64,000 nt of DNA from Mycolicibacterium komossense (GCF_025822605.1 NZ_JACKTY010000029.1:189236-253235); one strand, 5' to 3'. Counted from the stretch's first letter, positions 1-12,282 are shown. The notes: generated by a model from the letters alone, not told the origin. A program made the numbers and translations.

Positions 1-26
1 CCCGGGGAATCGGGAGAGGAACGGTC

Positions 27-1157
27 GTGCGCGCACTGTTCATTAACGAGAACATCGGCGGCCATGCCACCGTTCATCATTCGCTCCGTCGAGCATTTGC
101 GCAGCGTAACGATATTGACGTTGAGTTCATCGACGCCAACGAGCCTCAGCTCATCGCAAAGGTCCTGCGCAAACCGGTGCCCGTGCTTGGCCGTTGGGAT
201 GTCGACCTGCAACCGTTGCGAAGCCAGTTGCTGCACTCCTGTGCGCTACGTCAACGGGTGGCGGACCGGCTACTCCAGGGCGACATCGACGTCATGCACG
301 TCTACACACAAAACTGCATGCTTGGCTCCCATCGGTTGCTTCAGCAGGTACCTACCGTCGTCACCACCGATAGCACCAACGAGCTGAATGCCTACTCGCT
401 CTCTTACCGCACCGCGACCAGGTTCACGCCATGGGCGGTCCGGGCCTCGTTGCCGTTCGAACGCCGTGTTCTCGAAGCCGCAAGAATGGTGGTCTCCAAC
501 GCCGATCGAGTCACAACGTCATTGACGGGTCCCGCTTACCACTTGGCGCCCGAGAAGGTGATAACCCAGCCGATGGGGATCTGGTCGCCATTCCTGGATG
601 GCTCGCGCCGGCTACCAGAACCGCCGGCCGATCGGCGTCCGACGATCGTCTTCGTTGGCGCCCAGATGGAGCCCAAGGGCGGGAATACCCTGCTGGATCT
701 TCATCAGCGGTATTTGGCCGACAGATGCGACCTGCTGCTCATCACCAGAGATGCGGTCGGAACGCACCCGGCGGTCACCGTCGTCAACGACCTGAGTTCC
801 GGCGATGACCGGCTCTGGGATCTTCTCGCGGGCGCCGACATGATGTGCTTTCCGTCGGCAATCGACCAATCACCGAATGTCATCCTTGAGGCCGGCGCCG
901 CGGGCCTTCCGGTCATCGCCTCACGAACCGGTGCGATACCGGACATGGTGGTCGACGGCCGCACGGGAATCCTGGTCGACCATCTCGATCAGGCGAACAT
1001 CCTGGCCGCCCTCAGAATGCTCCTCGACAACCCCGCCAAGCGGCGTGACATGGGCCGCGCGGCACACGCGCATATCGCCGAACACTTCGACATCCAGCAC
1101 AGCGCCGCCATGTTGACCGCACTGTTCGCTGACATCACCACGGCGGCTCGTCGGTGA
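27..1157 (+). CDS. GT-B fold glycosyltransferase (family 4-like)
   Basis: A 376-residue retaining-type glycosyltransferase. The N-terminal half is the acceptor-binding Rossmann domain. The C-terminal half carries the nucleotide-sugar signature around SPNVILEAGAAGLPVIAS (residues about 285-302), with the E-x7-E spacing typical of GT4 enzymes. The GTG start is preceded by GGAGAGGAA at a suitable distance. Its last codons overlap the next gene by 4 bp (GTGA), so it is translationally coupled to a polysaccharide deacetylase. Together they point to synthesis or trimming of a cell-surface glycan, but the sugar and acceptor cannot be read from sequence. The rest of the cluster probably lies left of the window. 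No signal peptide is seen, so it should be cytoplasmic or membrane-peripheral. Confidence 0.85.
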   Translation: MRALFINENIGGHATVHHSLRRAFAQRNDIDVEFIDANEPQLIAKVLRKPVPVLGRWDVDLQPLRSQLLHSCALRQRVADRLLQGDIDVMHVYTQNCMLGSHRLLQQVPTVVTTDSTNELNAYSLSYRTATRFTPWAVRASLPFERRVLEAARMVVSNADRVTTSLTGPAYHLAPEKVITQPMGIWSPFLDGSRRLPEPPADRRPTIVFVGAQMEPKGGNTLLDLHQRYLADRCDLLLITRDAVGTHPAVTVVNDLSSGDDRLWDLLAGADMMCFPSAIDQSPNVILEAGAAGLPVIASRTGAIPDMVVDGRTGILVDHLDQANILAALRMLLDNPAKRRDMGRAAHAHIAEHFDIQHSAAMLTALFADITTAARR

Positions 1158-1906
1158 TCCTCAGCCCTCCCGGGGCAGTCGTACTCGCCTACCACGACAT
1201 CCTGCCCAATGGGCACGAGCCCTTTCAGTATGCGGTGTCGCTCAACCACTTTCGACTCCATCTTGATCTGTTGTCGCGCCTGCGGTTCGCGATCGTGCCT
1301 CTGAGTGAAATCACCCGACGGCACCGCGACGGCCGTTCACTGAGGGGATTGGCGACAGTCATGTTCGACGACGCCATCATCGGCGTTCATCAACTCGCCA
1401 TCTCCGAGCTCACCGACCGTCGCCTGCCATGGACGCTGGCGGTGGTAACCGATCGACTCGGGGTCGAACCGCAGTGGTGGCCGGGTAGCCGGCGAACGAT
1501 GACCCGGCAGGAACTCGACGATGCGGTCGCCGCCGGGGCGGAGTTAGCAGTACACACCGAAACTCACTGCAACCTCACTGGACTTGATGACCAAGAGTTG
1601 GACACCGAGATCCGCCGCAGCAGGCGGCGCCTCGAAGACTGGACGGGAAAAGCCGTCACCGACGTCGTCTACCCGGGTGGGTGCCACACCCTGCGGGTGC
1701 GGACAGCAGCCCGCGAAGCGGGGTTCGAGGCTGGCTATTCCTTCACCAACGGGCGAGTCGGCCATGCCATCGATCCGTTCATGCTGCCGCGACTGACCAT
1801 GCACGACGGGATGACCGCGGTCCCGACACTGCGGTCGCTGCTGCGACCGGCCTTCACGTGGCCACGACTCGCCACCGAGATGCTCGGCGACACCGAGTTC
1901 CCCTAG
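1154..1906 (+). CDS. Polysaccharide deacetylase (NodB-homology) family protein
   Basis: A 250-residue carbohydrate esterase 4-like protein. The three usual NodB motifs are recognisable: a metal/base Asp pair in MFDDA (about residue 70), the metal-binding HTETH (about 135), and the groove motif YPGG (about 175). The enzyme would remove N- or O-acetyl groups from a glycan. The first motif reads MFDDA rather than the common TFDDG, a small departure. No secretion signal is evident, so it may act on a lipid-linked or nucleotide-activated intermediate made by the upstream glycosyltransferase, with which it overlaps by 4 bp. The GTG start is chosen because it forms the GTGA overlap. Confidence 0.8.
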   Translation: MILSPPGAVVLAYHDILPNGHEPFQYAVSLNHFRLHLDLLSRLRFAIVPLSEITRRHRDGRSLRGLATVMFDDAIIGVHQLAISELTDRRLPWTLAVVTDRLGVEPQWWPGSRRTMTRQELDDAVAAGAELAVHTETHCNLTGLDDQELDTEIRRSRRRLEDWTGKAVTDVVYPGGCHTLRVRTAAREAGFEAGYSFTNGRVGHAIDPFMLPRLTMHDGMTAVPTLRSLLRPAFTWPRLATEMLGDTEFP

Positions 1907-2018
1907 CCCTCACCCGGCCCAGTTCAGCCGGACCCGGCCGTTTCCCCGATGGCGTCAGCAAACGCTCTGCACTCCGCCGTCGCGCCTTCATCCGGCGCCA
2001 CGGACGGCAATTAAGTAA

Positions 2019-3689
<1,671 letters not shown>

Positions 3690-3728
3690 TCGAGCTGTGC
3701 CCCGCGACAACCTGTTAAGGACTGCCGA

Positions 3729-4010
3729 ATGAACCACGATGCCGACATCACCGAGGTCAGCGACCCGCGCGAGATGACGATCGACGTGCCGGCACCGACG
3801 TCGGCACCGGAGATCCACGTCCTCAAGGGCCAGCCGTCCGACGAGGAGGTGGCCGCACTGGTCGCCGTTCTCAGCGCCGCCGGTGGCGGCGCAGCCGAGC
3901 CAGGCCCGCAGGAACTCAACCCGTGGGGCCATCCCGTCGACAAGCTGCGCTACGGCCTGACCAGTTGGCAGCACGTCACCCTGCTCGAACGGACCCACAT
4001 GCGCCGATGA
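3729..4010 (+). CDS. accE5: Acyl-CoA carboxylase epsilon subunit AccE5
   Basis: A 93-residue protein. Its N-terminal part (about residues 1-35) is low-complexity and probably disordered. Its C-terminal half carries the epsilon-subunit signature, beginning with the [20 protein letters not shown] stretch and ending in an NPWG-type region. In mycobacteria this small subunit bridges and stimulates the AccA3-AccD5 complex. It follows accD5 by 39 bp with an AAGGAC ribosome-binding site before its ATG. Its TGA overlaps the ATG of maf (ATGA). The size agrees with other actinobacterial epsilon subunits. Confidence 0.9.
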   Translation: MNHDADITEVSDPREMTIDVPAPTSAPEIHVLKGQPSDEEVAALVAVLSAAGGGAAEPGPQELNPWGHPVDKLRYGLTSWQHVTLLERTHMRR

Positions 4011-4654
4011 CCAGGCTGGTCCTGGCTTCGGCGTCCAGCGGGCGGCTCAGAGTGCTGCGCGGTGCCGGTGTCGAACCGCTCGTCGTCGTCTCCGCCGTCG
4101 ACGAGGACGCGATCATCTCCGCGCAGGCAGGGGCGGCTCCCGACACGATCGTCACCGCGCTGGCCGTCGCCAAGGCTCGCGACGTCGCCAGTCGGTTGCC
4201 GACGGACGTCGCGGCGGATTGCGTTGTGGTGGGCTGTGATTCGATGCTTTTCCGCGACAGTGAGCTGCATGGGAAACCGGGCACCGCGACGGCAGCCAAG
4301 GCTCAGTGGCATTCCATGGCAGGCCGTTCCGGCCAGCTCTACTCCGGACATTGCCTGCTGCGCCTGCGCGAGGCCGCGATCGTCACGCAGAAATCGGCAG
4401 CCGCTCTAACCACAGTGCATTTCGGAACGCCGACAGCCGAAGACCTCACCGCCTACATCGACAGCGGCGAACCTCTCGGCGTCGCGGGAGCGTTCACCCT
4501 CGATGGTCTCGGCGGCTGGTTCATCGACCGAATCGAAGGCGATCCGGCCAATGTCATCGGACTCAGCCTGCCCCTGACACGTTCGCTTCTGGCAGCCGTG
4601 GGAGTGTCGATAACGGACCTGTGGGCGACAAATCGGGTCGGTAAAGCTACCTGA
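4007..4654 (+). CDS. Maf-like nucleotide pyrophosphatase
   Basis: A 215-residue Maf/Ham1-superfamily house-cleaning enzyme. It is expected to hydrolyse non-canonical or modified nucleoside triphosphates to the monophosphate and pyrophosphate. The N-terminal LASASSGR motif is the substrate-binding loop. VVGCDSMLF (about residue 75) carries the conserved Asp. The conserved central and C-terminal elements around GKPG and [13 protein letters not shown] are also present. The ATG at 4007 is chosen over a longer in-frame start because it overlaps the accE5 stop codon and places the LASAS loop at the N-terminus, as in the family. It corresponds in position to Rv3282. Confidence 0.9.
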   Translation: MTRLVLASASSGRLRVLRGAGVEPLVVVSAVDEDAIISAQAGAAPDTIVTALAVAKARDVASRLPTDVAADCVVVGCDSMLFRDSELHGKPGTATAAKAQWHSMAGRSGQLYSGHCLLRLREAAIVTQKSAAALTTVHFGTPTAEDLTAYIDSGEPLGVAGAFTLDGLGGWFIDRIEGDPANVIGLSLPLTRSLLAAVGVSITDLWATNRVGKAT

Positions 4655-4723
4655 TCCGGCGATTCCCGCAGCCAATCCGGCCAAACCGGAGTCGGGACCA
4701 CCGGCTTCCCCGCTCCACACCGG

Positions 4724-4729
4724 TAGGCT
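4724..4729 (+). promoter_or_regulatory. Putative -10 box (TAGGCT) for a leaderless sseA transcript
   Basis: TAGGCT is followed by exactly 7 nt and then the GTG of sseA. There is no ribosome-binding site between the box and the start codon, which suggests a leaderless mRNA and a promoter separate from the accD5 operon. Confidence 0.45.
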
Positions 4730-4736
4730 CACTTTC

Positions 4737-5633
4737 GTGCCGATACCTGCAGATCCGAGCCCCGCACTGGCGGACTACGCCCACCCTGAACGTCTGGTGA
4801 CCGCCGACTGGTTATCCGCCCATCTGGGCACGAAGGGCCTGGCCATCGTCGAGTCCAACGAGGATGTGCTGCTCTACGACGTCGGCCATATCCCGGGCGC
4901 AGTGAAGATCGACTGGCATACCGATCTCAACGATCCCGAGGTGCGGGACTACATCAACGGCGAACAGTTCGCCGCCCTGATGGACCGCAAGGGCATCTCG
5001 CGTAGCGACACGATCGTCATCTACGGCGACAAGAGCAACTGGTGGGCGGCCTACGCGCTCTGGGTCTTCACGCTGTTCGGGCACGACGACGTCCGCCTGC
5101 TCAACGGCGGACGTGACCTGTGGATCTCCGATCACCGCGACACCACATTGGATGTCCCCACCCGCACCTCCACCGGCTATCCGGTGGTCGAGCGCAACGA
5201 CTCCCCCATCCGGGCGTTCAAGGACGATGTCCTCTCGACGCTGGGAACCCAGACCTTGATCGACGTCCGCTCGCCACTGGAGTACACCGGCGAGCGCACC
5301 CACATGCCGGATTACCCCGAGGAAGGCGCGCTGCGGGGCGGCCACATCCCGTCAGCGATATCGGTGCCGTGGGCCAAGGCTGCCGAGGACAGCGGCCGGT
5401 TCCGCAGCCGCGCCGAACTCGACGCGGTCTACGAGTTCGTCACGGCCGCCCCGGACAAGCCCGTGATTGCCTACTGTCGCATCGGCGAGCGGTCCAGCCA
5501 CACCTGGTTCGTCCTGACACACCTGCTCGGCGTGCCGGGCGTGCGCAACTACGACGGTTCCTGGACCGAGTGGGGCAACACCGTGCGGGTCCCCATCGCT
5601 ACGGGTGAAGCACCAGGAGACGCGCCCACCTGA
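4737..5633 (+). CDS. sseA: Thiosulfate sulfurtransferase-type rhodanese SseA
   Basis: A 298-residue protein of two rhodanese domains. The N-terminal domain (about residues 20-140) is inactive, lacking the catalytic Cys. The C-terminal domain (about 160-285) has the active loop CRIGERS with Cys247, whose persulfide would be passed to an acceptor. The start is GTG at 4737, just after a TAGGCT -10-like box. Its stop overlaps the start of a SufE-family gene (TGATG), which suggests the persulfide is handed to that protein. As I recall, the same SseA-SufE pair is adjacent in M. tuberculosis (Rv3283-Rv3284), so this is a conserved functional pair rather than a chance neighbour. Confidence 0.92.
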   Translation: MPIPADPSPALADYAHPERLVTADWLSAHLGTKGLAIVESNEDVLLYDVGHIPGAVKIDWHTDLNDPEVRDYINGEQFAALMDRKGISRSDTIVIYGDKSNWWAAYALWVFTLFGHDDVRLLNGGRDLWISDHRDTTLDVPTRTSTGYPVVERNDSPIRAFKDDVLSTLGTQTLIDVRSPLEYTGERTHMPDYPEEGALRGGHIPSAISVPWAKAAEDSGRFRSRAELDAVYEFVTAAPDKPVIAYCRIGERSSHTWFVLTHLLGVPGVRNYDGSWTEWGNTVRVPIATGEAPGDAPT

Positions 5634-6061
5634 TGACCGAGACCAGCCGTCTGCCGGCAGCTCTTTCCGAGGTGGTCGCCGAATTCGCCGAGATGCAGGG
5701 CCAGGACAAACTTCAGCTGCTGCTCGAATTCGCCGGTGAGCTCCCCGAGCTGCCCGCCGAGCTCGAAGAAGCCTCGATGGAGCCGGTCCCGGAATGCCAG
5801 TCGCCATTGTTCCTCCATGTCGACGCGAGCGATCGAGGATCCGTCCGGCTGTACTTCAGCGCACCCGCCGAGGCACCCACGACACGCGGCTTCGCCTCGA
5901 TTTTGGCGGCCGGTCTCGACGGTCAGTCCGCCGCCGACATTCTGGCCGTGCCGGACGACTTCTACTCCGCTCTCGGCCTTGCGGCGCTGATCAGCCCGCT
6001 GCGACTGCGTGGAATGTCGGCGATGCTGGCGCGCATCAAGCGGCGGCTGCGGGACCCCTAG
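5633..6061 (+). CDS. SufE-family sulfur-acceptor protein
   Basis: A 142-residue SufE-like protein. The acceptor Cys is Cys55 in the [11 protein letters not shown] loop, the hallmark of the family. The remaining fold signature includes [11 protein letters not shown] and the later [18 protein letters not shown] helix. It would accept persulfide sulfur and deliver it to a biosynthetic target, here most simply from SseA, whose stop codon it overlaps by one base. The 116 bp after it contain AT-richer DNA and the accA3 ribosome-binding site. It is conserved in mycobacteria as Rv3284. Confidence 0.88.
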   Translation: MTETSRLPAALSEVVAEFAEMQGQDKLQLLLEFAGELPELPAELEEASMEPVPECQSPLFLHVDASDRGSVRLYFSAPAEAPTTRGFASILAAGLDGQSAADILAVPDDFYSALGLAALISPLRLRGMSAMLARIKRRLRDP

Positions 6062-6147
6062 CCCTCCCTACCGAGCAGTAACCGAGACCGCCTGGCTCCC
6101 CCGGAAGGCGTGGCGCTTAAACTGCCCAACGAAGATTCTTAAAGTAA

Positions 6148-7977
<1,830 letters not shown>

Positions 7978-7990
7978 CGCCGCCGGCGAC

Positions 7991-8323
7991 ATGGAGCCCG
8001 TCGAGATCAACAACGGTCAGTGGTACCTGCGTGCGCTGCGCTACGACGATCGCGTCGATGACCGACCCGCGCTGGCCGACCTCGGAGAAGTCGACCTCGA
8101 CTACGTGCATGACGCCGAGGACGGCTGGGCCGACGACACCCGCTACACGTGGGCCGTCTGCGAACCCACCACCGGTGAACTACTCGCCGAGGTGACCCTG
8201 GATCCGGTCACGGCGTACCTGCACAGCCGGGCGCGGCCAGGATTCCAGGACGCCGCGGCAATGTCGGAGGACACCGTGCGCCGGTGGGCCTCGGCTGTTC
8301 TCGGGATCACGGTGCACACCTGA
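7991..8323 (+). CDS. Conserved hypothetical protein, 110 aa
   Basis: A small acidic protein that I do not recognise with confidence. It begins with EINNGQWYLRALRYDDRVDDRPAL and ends in a conserved-looking helix (SEDTVRRWASAVLGI). The opening LRALRYDD loosely recalls the first strand of GNAT acetyltransferases, but the protein is too short for a full GNAT fold and lacks the acetyl-CoA loop. The ATG at 7991 is 13 nt after the accA3 stop, with a weak AAGGAC within the accA3 end. A longer in-frame reading would overlap accA3 and is less likely. Its 3' end lies in a 17-bp tandem duplication that includes the stop codon. Confidence 0.6.
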   Translation: MEPVEINNGQWYLRALRYDDRVDDRPALADLGEVDLDYVHDAEDGWADDTRYTWAVCEPTTGELLAEVTLDPVTAYLHSRARPGFQDAAAMSEDTVRRWASAVLGITVHT

Positions 8324-8345
8324 CTCGGGTGCATACCTGGCTCGG
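8312..8345 (+). repeat. Imperfect 17-bp tandem duplication over a stop codon
   Basis: GTGCACACCTGACTCGG (8312-8328) is followed directly by GTGCATACCTGGCTCGG (8329-8345), 15 of 17 identical. The first copy contains the TGA stop of the 110-aa gene. In the second copy that position reads TGG. Confidence 0.7.
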
Positions 8346-8443
8346 GCCGGGGAGATGGTTTTGCGCACGATGAATGGCACGGAATACGCAGGCCCCGAAC
8401 CAGATTGACCGCGCGGGTATCCGAGGAACCGAGCTGGTCCGGC

Positions 8444-8449
8444 TACGGT
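8444..8449 (+). promoter_or_regulatory. Putative -10 box (TACGGT) for a leaderless SDR transcript
   Basis: TACGGT ends 6 nt before the ATG at 8456 and no ribosome-binding site is present. This supports 8456 as the start of the short-chain dehydrogenase gene. Confidence 0.4.
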
Positions 8450-8455
8450 TTTCGA

Positions 8456-9193
8456 ATGCCGGCCCCGACAGCTGACGAAGTATTCGCCGACCGCAACATC
8501 GTCCTGATCGGCGGTGGATCGGGTATCGGTCTGGCGACCGCCCGACGGGTGATCGCCGGTGGCGGCAGCGTCGTCCTGGGCGGGCGCTCGGCCGACCGTC
8601 TCGCCGACGCCGCACACGCGCTCGGCCCACGGGCCGGCTGGCATCGCGTCGACACCACGGATCAGCTTTCGGTCGACGAGTTCTTCGGCGGAACCGACAC
8701 CGTCCACGGCCTGTTCACCACCGCCGCCGATTACGTCACCGGACCGATGTCCGAGCTGACCGTCGCCCAGGCGGCCTCCGCCTTCGACTCCAAATTCTGG
8801 GGCCAGTACCGGGTGGTCAAGTCGGCGCTTCCGAAGCTGGCTCCCGACGCCGCCGTGGTGCTGATGTCAGGCGCGGCCGGCGCACGTCCGGCGGCGATGG
8901 CCCCCGCCTACAGTGCGGCCAACGCCGCCATCGAGGGGCTGGCCCGCGGACTTGCAGTCGAACTCGCGCCGATCACGGTCAACGCCATCGCCCCGGGAAC
9001 CGTCGACGGCCACCTCTGGAATCAGCGCGACCCTGCCGTCCGTGAGGCCGCGTTCGCGGCCTATCGCGCCGCCTCCGCGGTCGGGCGGCTGGCCACCGAG
9101 GACGACATCGCACATACCGTGGCCTACCTGTTGACCAGCCGCGTCACGACCGGATCCACCGTCTTTCCCGACGGTGGGTACGCCTTTCACTGA
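8456..9193 (+). CDS. Short-chain dehydrogenase/reductase with YxxxN in place of YxxxK
   Basis: A 245-residue classical-length SDR. The Rossmann cofactor motif GGGSGIG lies at about residues 18-24. The catalytic Ser is in VVLMSGAAG. The active Tyr is in APAYSAANAA, where the position of the catalytic Lys (Tyr+4) is Asn. The rest of the core (ELAPITVNAIAPG) is intact, so the protein should bind NAD(P)H, but its proton relay is altered. SDRs with this change exist as a divergent group, and whether they are active oxidoreductases is case-dependent. The start at 8456 is preferred to an upstream TTG at 8405 because of the TACGGT box 6 nt upstream. Substrate unknown. Confidence 0.82.
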   Translation: MPAPTADEVFADRNIVLIGGGSGIGLATARRVIAGGGSVVLGGRSADRLADAAHALGPRAGWHRVDTTDQLSVDEFFGGTDTVHGLFTTAADYVTGPMSELTVAQAASAFDSKFWGQYRVVKSALPKLAPDAAVVLMSGAAGARPAAMAPAYSAANAAIEGLARGLAVELAPITVNAIAPGTVDGHLWNQRDPAVREAAFAAYRAASAVGRLATEDDIAHTVAYLLTSRVTTGSTVFPDGGYAFH

Positions 9194-9210
9194 GATTGCC
9201 GAGCGTTCCC

Positions 9211-9768
9211 TCAGCCTTCGGGCGGGAAGTCCCGGTCTGTGCCGGTGGCCAGATCACCGCATTCGACGACGACGACGTCCGCGGAGTGGGCCGAGAGGAA
9301 CCGGCGGGCGCCCTGATCGCCGGATAGCGATCCCACCAGCTCCGGCCAGTGCTGCGCGTCGATCACCACCGGGTGTCCCGGCGTTCCGTCATAGGTCGTC
9401 CGAACCAGCCCCGACGGGCTGCGATCCACCGCCGCCAGCACCCGGCGCACGACGTCGGCGCCGACATCGGGGGTGTCCACCAGATGCAACACCACCCGCT
9501 GCGCCCCGGCCGCCGCGGCGAGTCCGGCCCGCAGCGAAGCACTCATCCCGTCCGACCACCGCCGCGCGATCACCGCGCGCGCGGGTGCGGGCACGTCCAC
9601 CACGGCAGCGCCCAGCACCACCACGACATCGTCACAACCGCCCTCGACGAGCGCAGCGACCGCGAGCCGCAGCCACTCCCGTTCTCCGACAAGCACTTTC
9701 GGCATGCCATAGCGAGTACCGGCGCCCGCGGCCAACAGCACGCCGACAGTCTCGCCCGGTTTCGACAT
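9211..9768 (-). CDS. MocA/MobA-like nucleotidyltransferase (molybdenum cofactor maturation)
   Basis: A 185-residue NTP transferase. The N-terminal LLAAGAGTRYGMPKVL is the nucleotide-binding signature loop of MobA/MocA proteins. GTPGHPVVI and the GDQGAR segment (about residues 155-160) are also typical. MocA-type enzymes attach CMP to molybdopterin, giving the cytosine-dinucleotide cofactor used by xanthine dehydrogenase-family hydroxylases. That fits the molybdenum hydroxylase genes at 16.9-20.5 kb and the purine genes that flank it. Assignment to MocA rather than MobA is inferred from context. It is divergent from the permease gene, with 33 bp between the two starts. Confidence 0.8.
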   Translation of the reverse strand: MSKPGETVGVLLAAGAGTRYGMPKVLVGEREWLRLAVAALVEGGCDDVVVVLGAAVVDVPAPARAVIARRWSDGMSASLRAGLAAAAGAQRVVLHLVDTPDVGADVVRRVLAAVDRSPSGLVRTTYDGTPGHPVVIDAQHWPELVGSLSGDQGARRFLSAHSADVVVVECGDLATGTDRDFPPEG

Positions 9769-9801
9769 GCGAACAGTGTGAACCTGGTCGATTCTTTACT
9801 G

Positions 9802-11709
9802 ATGTCGGCCCCGCCATCCACACCCCAGAAGAAGCGTGTGCATCCGGTTGACGAGGTGCTGCCCGCCCCCAAACTCGCCCTCTACGGGTTCCAGCACGTG
9901 GTGGCGTTCTACGCCGGCGCGGTCCTGGTGCCGATCATCATCGCCGGCGCGATCAAGCTCCCTCAGGAAGATCTGGTCAAGCTGATCACGGCCGACCTGT
10001 TCACCTGTGGCATCGCGTCGATCATCCAGGCGGTGGGGATCTGGAAGATCGGTGTCCGACTCCCCCTGCTTCAGGGCGTCACCTTCGCCGGAGTCTCGCC
10101 GATCATCGCGATCGGACTGGCCCATGGCGGCGGCGCGTCCAGCCTGCTGTACGTCTACGGTGCGGTGATCGTCGCTGGCGTCTTCACCTTCCTGATCGCG
10201 CCGATCTTCGTCAAACTGCTGCGGTTCTTCCCGCCGGTGGTCACGGGCACCCTGATCACGATCATCGGCTTGTGCCTGGTCCCGGTGGGTGCGGGTGACG
10301 CCGTCACCAATCCCCATACGGGAGAACATGATCCGACGAACATCCGCTGGCTGCTCTACGCATTGGGCACCATCGCCATCATCGTCGGGATCCAGCGATT
10401 CTTCCGCGGCTTCATCGCCACCATCGCGGTACTGCTGGGCCTGGTGATCGGATGTGCCGTCGCCTTCGCGCTCGGTGACATGACCTTCGACAAGGTCGGC
10501 GACGCTGCCGCGATCGGCTTCACCCAGCCCTTCGTGTTCGGCTTCCCCAAGTTCGACTTCGTCGCCTGCATCACGATGATCATCATCTTGTTGATCACCG
10601 CGGTCGAATCCACCGGCAGCACCATGGCGACCGGCGAGATCGTCGGCAAGCGCATCAAAGCCTCCGACATCGGCAATGTGCTGCGCGCCGACGGCCTGGC
10701 CACCGTCATCGGCGGCGTCTTCAACTCGTTCCCCTACACGGCGTTCTCGGAGAACGTCGGCCTGGTGCGACTGACCGGCGTGAAGAGCCGCTGGGTGGTG
10801 GCCGCGGCCGGCGTCATCATGATCGTCCTGGGCTTCCTGCCCAAGGTGGCGGCCGTCGTGTCGTCGGTGCCCAACCCGGTACTGGGCGGTGCGTCGCTGA
10901 CGCTGTTCGCGACGGTCGCCGCCGTCGGCATCCAGACGCTGGGCAAGGTGGACTTCACCGACCACCGCAACCTGATCATCGTCACCACCAGCCTGGCGCT
11001 GGCCCTGTGGGTCACCGCCTATCCCGACGTCGCCAAGTCCATGCCGACCGGTGTCGACCTGCTGTTCGGCAGTGGGATCAGCATCGGCGGCATCGCCGCG
11101 ATCCTGCTCAACGTGCTGTTCTTCCACCTCGGCATCAGCAAGGGACCTAGGGTCGCGGGCGGGGGCACCATTACGCTCGACGAGGTGAACTCGATGACCA
11201 AGGAACGCTTCACCGAGGTATTCGGGCATGTGGTGCAGGACATTCCGTGGGCAGTCGAGCGGGCCTTCGAACAACGTCCGTACTCCGATACCCAGGCACT
11301 GCGCGAGGCGTTCCAGGACGCGGTACTGACCGGCTCGTCCGAGCAACAGCTGGAGCTGATCAACCGATTCCACGACCTGGGCGCCGAGGACGAGACCGGG
11401 CACGCCCTGGCCGTCGACCACGTCGCCTTGAGCAACCTGGCCGAGGAGGACCACAACGACGTCGTCGAGCTCGCCAACGCCTACCGCGAGCACTTCGGCT
11501 TCCCGTTGGTGATCTGCGCGCGCGAGACCGAACACTTCGACCGGGTGCTCAAGAATGGCTGGTCGCGAATGGACAATTCGACACCGGCCGAGAAGGCGTT
11601 CGCGCTGATCGAGATCGCCAAGATCGCCAACTACCGATTCGACGATCTGGTGGCCGATGCCAATCCGATCGCCGCGGCCCGGTTCAGCCGGCTCAACGAA
11701 CTGCAGTAG
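9802..11709 (+). CDS. NCS2 purine/urate permease fused to an OHCU-decarboxylase-like domain
   Basis: A 635-residue membrane protein. Residues about 25-450 form the multi-helix nucleobase:cation symporter-2 core, with the family motif around TAVESTGSTMATGE. After a short linker, residues about 470-635 match 2-oxo-4-hydroxy-4-carboxy-5-ureidoimidazoline decarboxylase: a FHDLG stretch in place of the catalytic HPxLG, a SNLAEEDHNDV segment in place of the S-x-x-EQ region, then the well conserved HFGFPLVICARE and a KIANYR end. The fused domain therefore retains the fold but departs from the family in its first His motif. It is directly followed, with no gap, by a complete free-standing OHCU decarboxylase. 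The start at 9802 is an inference; GTG at 9778 is an alternative. Confidence 0.85.
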   Translation: MSAPPSTPQKKRVHPVDEVLPAPKLALYGFQHVVAFYAGAVLVPIIIAGAIKLPQEDLVKLITADLFTCGIASIIQAVGIWKIGVRLPLLQGVTFAGVSPIIAIGLAHGGGASSLLYVYGAVIVAGVFTFLIAPIFVKLLRFFPPVVTGTLITIIGLCLVPVGAGDAVTNPHTGEHDPTNIRWLLYALGTIAIIVGIQRFFRGFIATIAVLLGLVIGCAVAFALGDMTFDKVGDAAAIGFTQPFVFGFPKFDFVACITMIIILLITAVESTGSTMATGEIVGKRIKASDIGNVLRADGLATVIGGVFNSFPYTAFSENVGLVRLTGVKSRWVVAAAGVIMIVLGFLPKVAAVVSSVPNPVLGGASLTLFATVAAVGIQTLGKVDFTDHRNLIIVTTSLALALWVTAYPDVAKSMPTGVDLLFGSGISIGGIAAILLNVLFFHLGISKGPRVAGGGTITLDEVNSMTKERFTEVFGHVVQDIPWAVERAFEQRPYSDTQALREAFQDAVLTGSSEQQLELINRFHDLGAEDETGHALAVDHVALSNLAEEDHNDVVELANAYREHFGFPLVICARETEHFDRVLKNGWSRMDNSTPAEKAFALIEIAKIANYRFDDLVADANPIAAARFSRLNELQ

Positions 11710-12282
11710 ATGCCCATCCAGGGATCGTTGGGTCTGGACGGTTTCACCCGTCTGACCGACCGGCAGCGGATGAACCTGCTGTTCGGTGTCTGCTCCTCGC
11801 CGATCTGGGCGCGCCGGGTGCTCGCCGGCGGCCCGTTCCGCGACGTCGACGCCCTGCTGGACCGCGCCGATCGGGTACTCGCCGAGCTACCCGACGCCGA
11901 GATCGACGCTGCGCTGGACGGCCACCCGCGCATCGGCGCTTCAGTGTCGCTGGTCGACAATGCCTCCTCGGCCCGCGAGCAGGCCGCCGTCACCACCGCC
12001 GCCGACAGCGTCAAAGCCGAGCTGGCCGCGAAAAACCTTGAGTACGACCAGAAGTTCGGCTATGTCTACCTGGTGTGCGCCAGCGGGCGCTCGGCCGAGG
12101 AGCTACTCGACATTCTCGCCGACCGGCTACACAACGACCCGGACACCGAGCGTCGCGTGATGCGCAGCGAGCTGGCCAAGATCAACCGGCTACGGCTCGA
12201 ACGACTACTCAGTGAACCCCCCACCGATGTGGGCGTCGATCCGCCCGCCGAGACCAGCCCCCCGAAGGGATCCGGTACGTGA
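11710..12282 (+). CDS. 2-oxo-4-hydroxy-4-carboxy-5-ureidoimidazoline (OHCU) decarboxylase
   Basis: A 190-residue cytoplasmic enzyme of the ureide pathway that converts OHCU to (S)-allantoin. The catalytic His is in DGHPRIGA (about residues 76-83). The conserved Glu lies in SSAREQAAV. The C-terminal signature is KFGYVYLVCASGRSAEELL followed by the RVMRSELAKINRLRL helix. Its ATG follows immediately on the stop codon of the permease fusion. Its own stop overlaps the start of the 5-hydroxyisourate hydrolase gene by 4 bp (GTGA), so the three are one operon. Residues about 170-190 are Pro-rich and probably disordered. Confidence 0.92.
   Translation: MPIQGSLGLDGFTRLTDRQRMNLLFGVCSSPIWARRVLAGGPFRDVDALLDRADRVLAELPDAEIDAALDGHPRIGASVSLVDNASSAREQAAVTTAADSVKAELAAKNLEYDQKFGYVYLVCASGRSAEELLDILADRLHNDPDTERRVMRSELAKINRLRLERLLSEPPTDVGVDPPAETSPPKGSGT

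Noticed and set aside
9796..11535. Minus-strand frame of 579 codons opposite the NCS2 permease
   Set aside because: Its Asp/Gln/Arg/His-rich composition has no domain, and the plus strand encodes a clear membrane protein.
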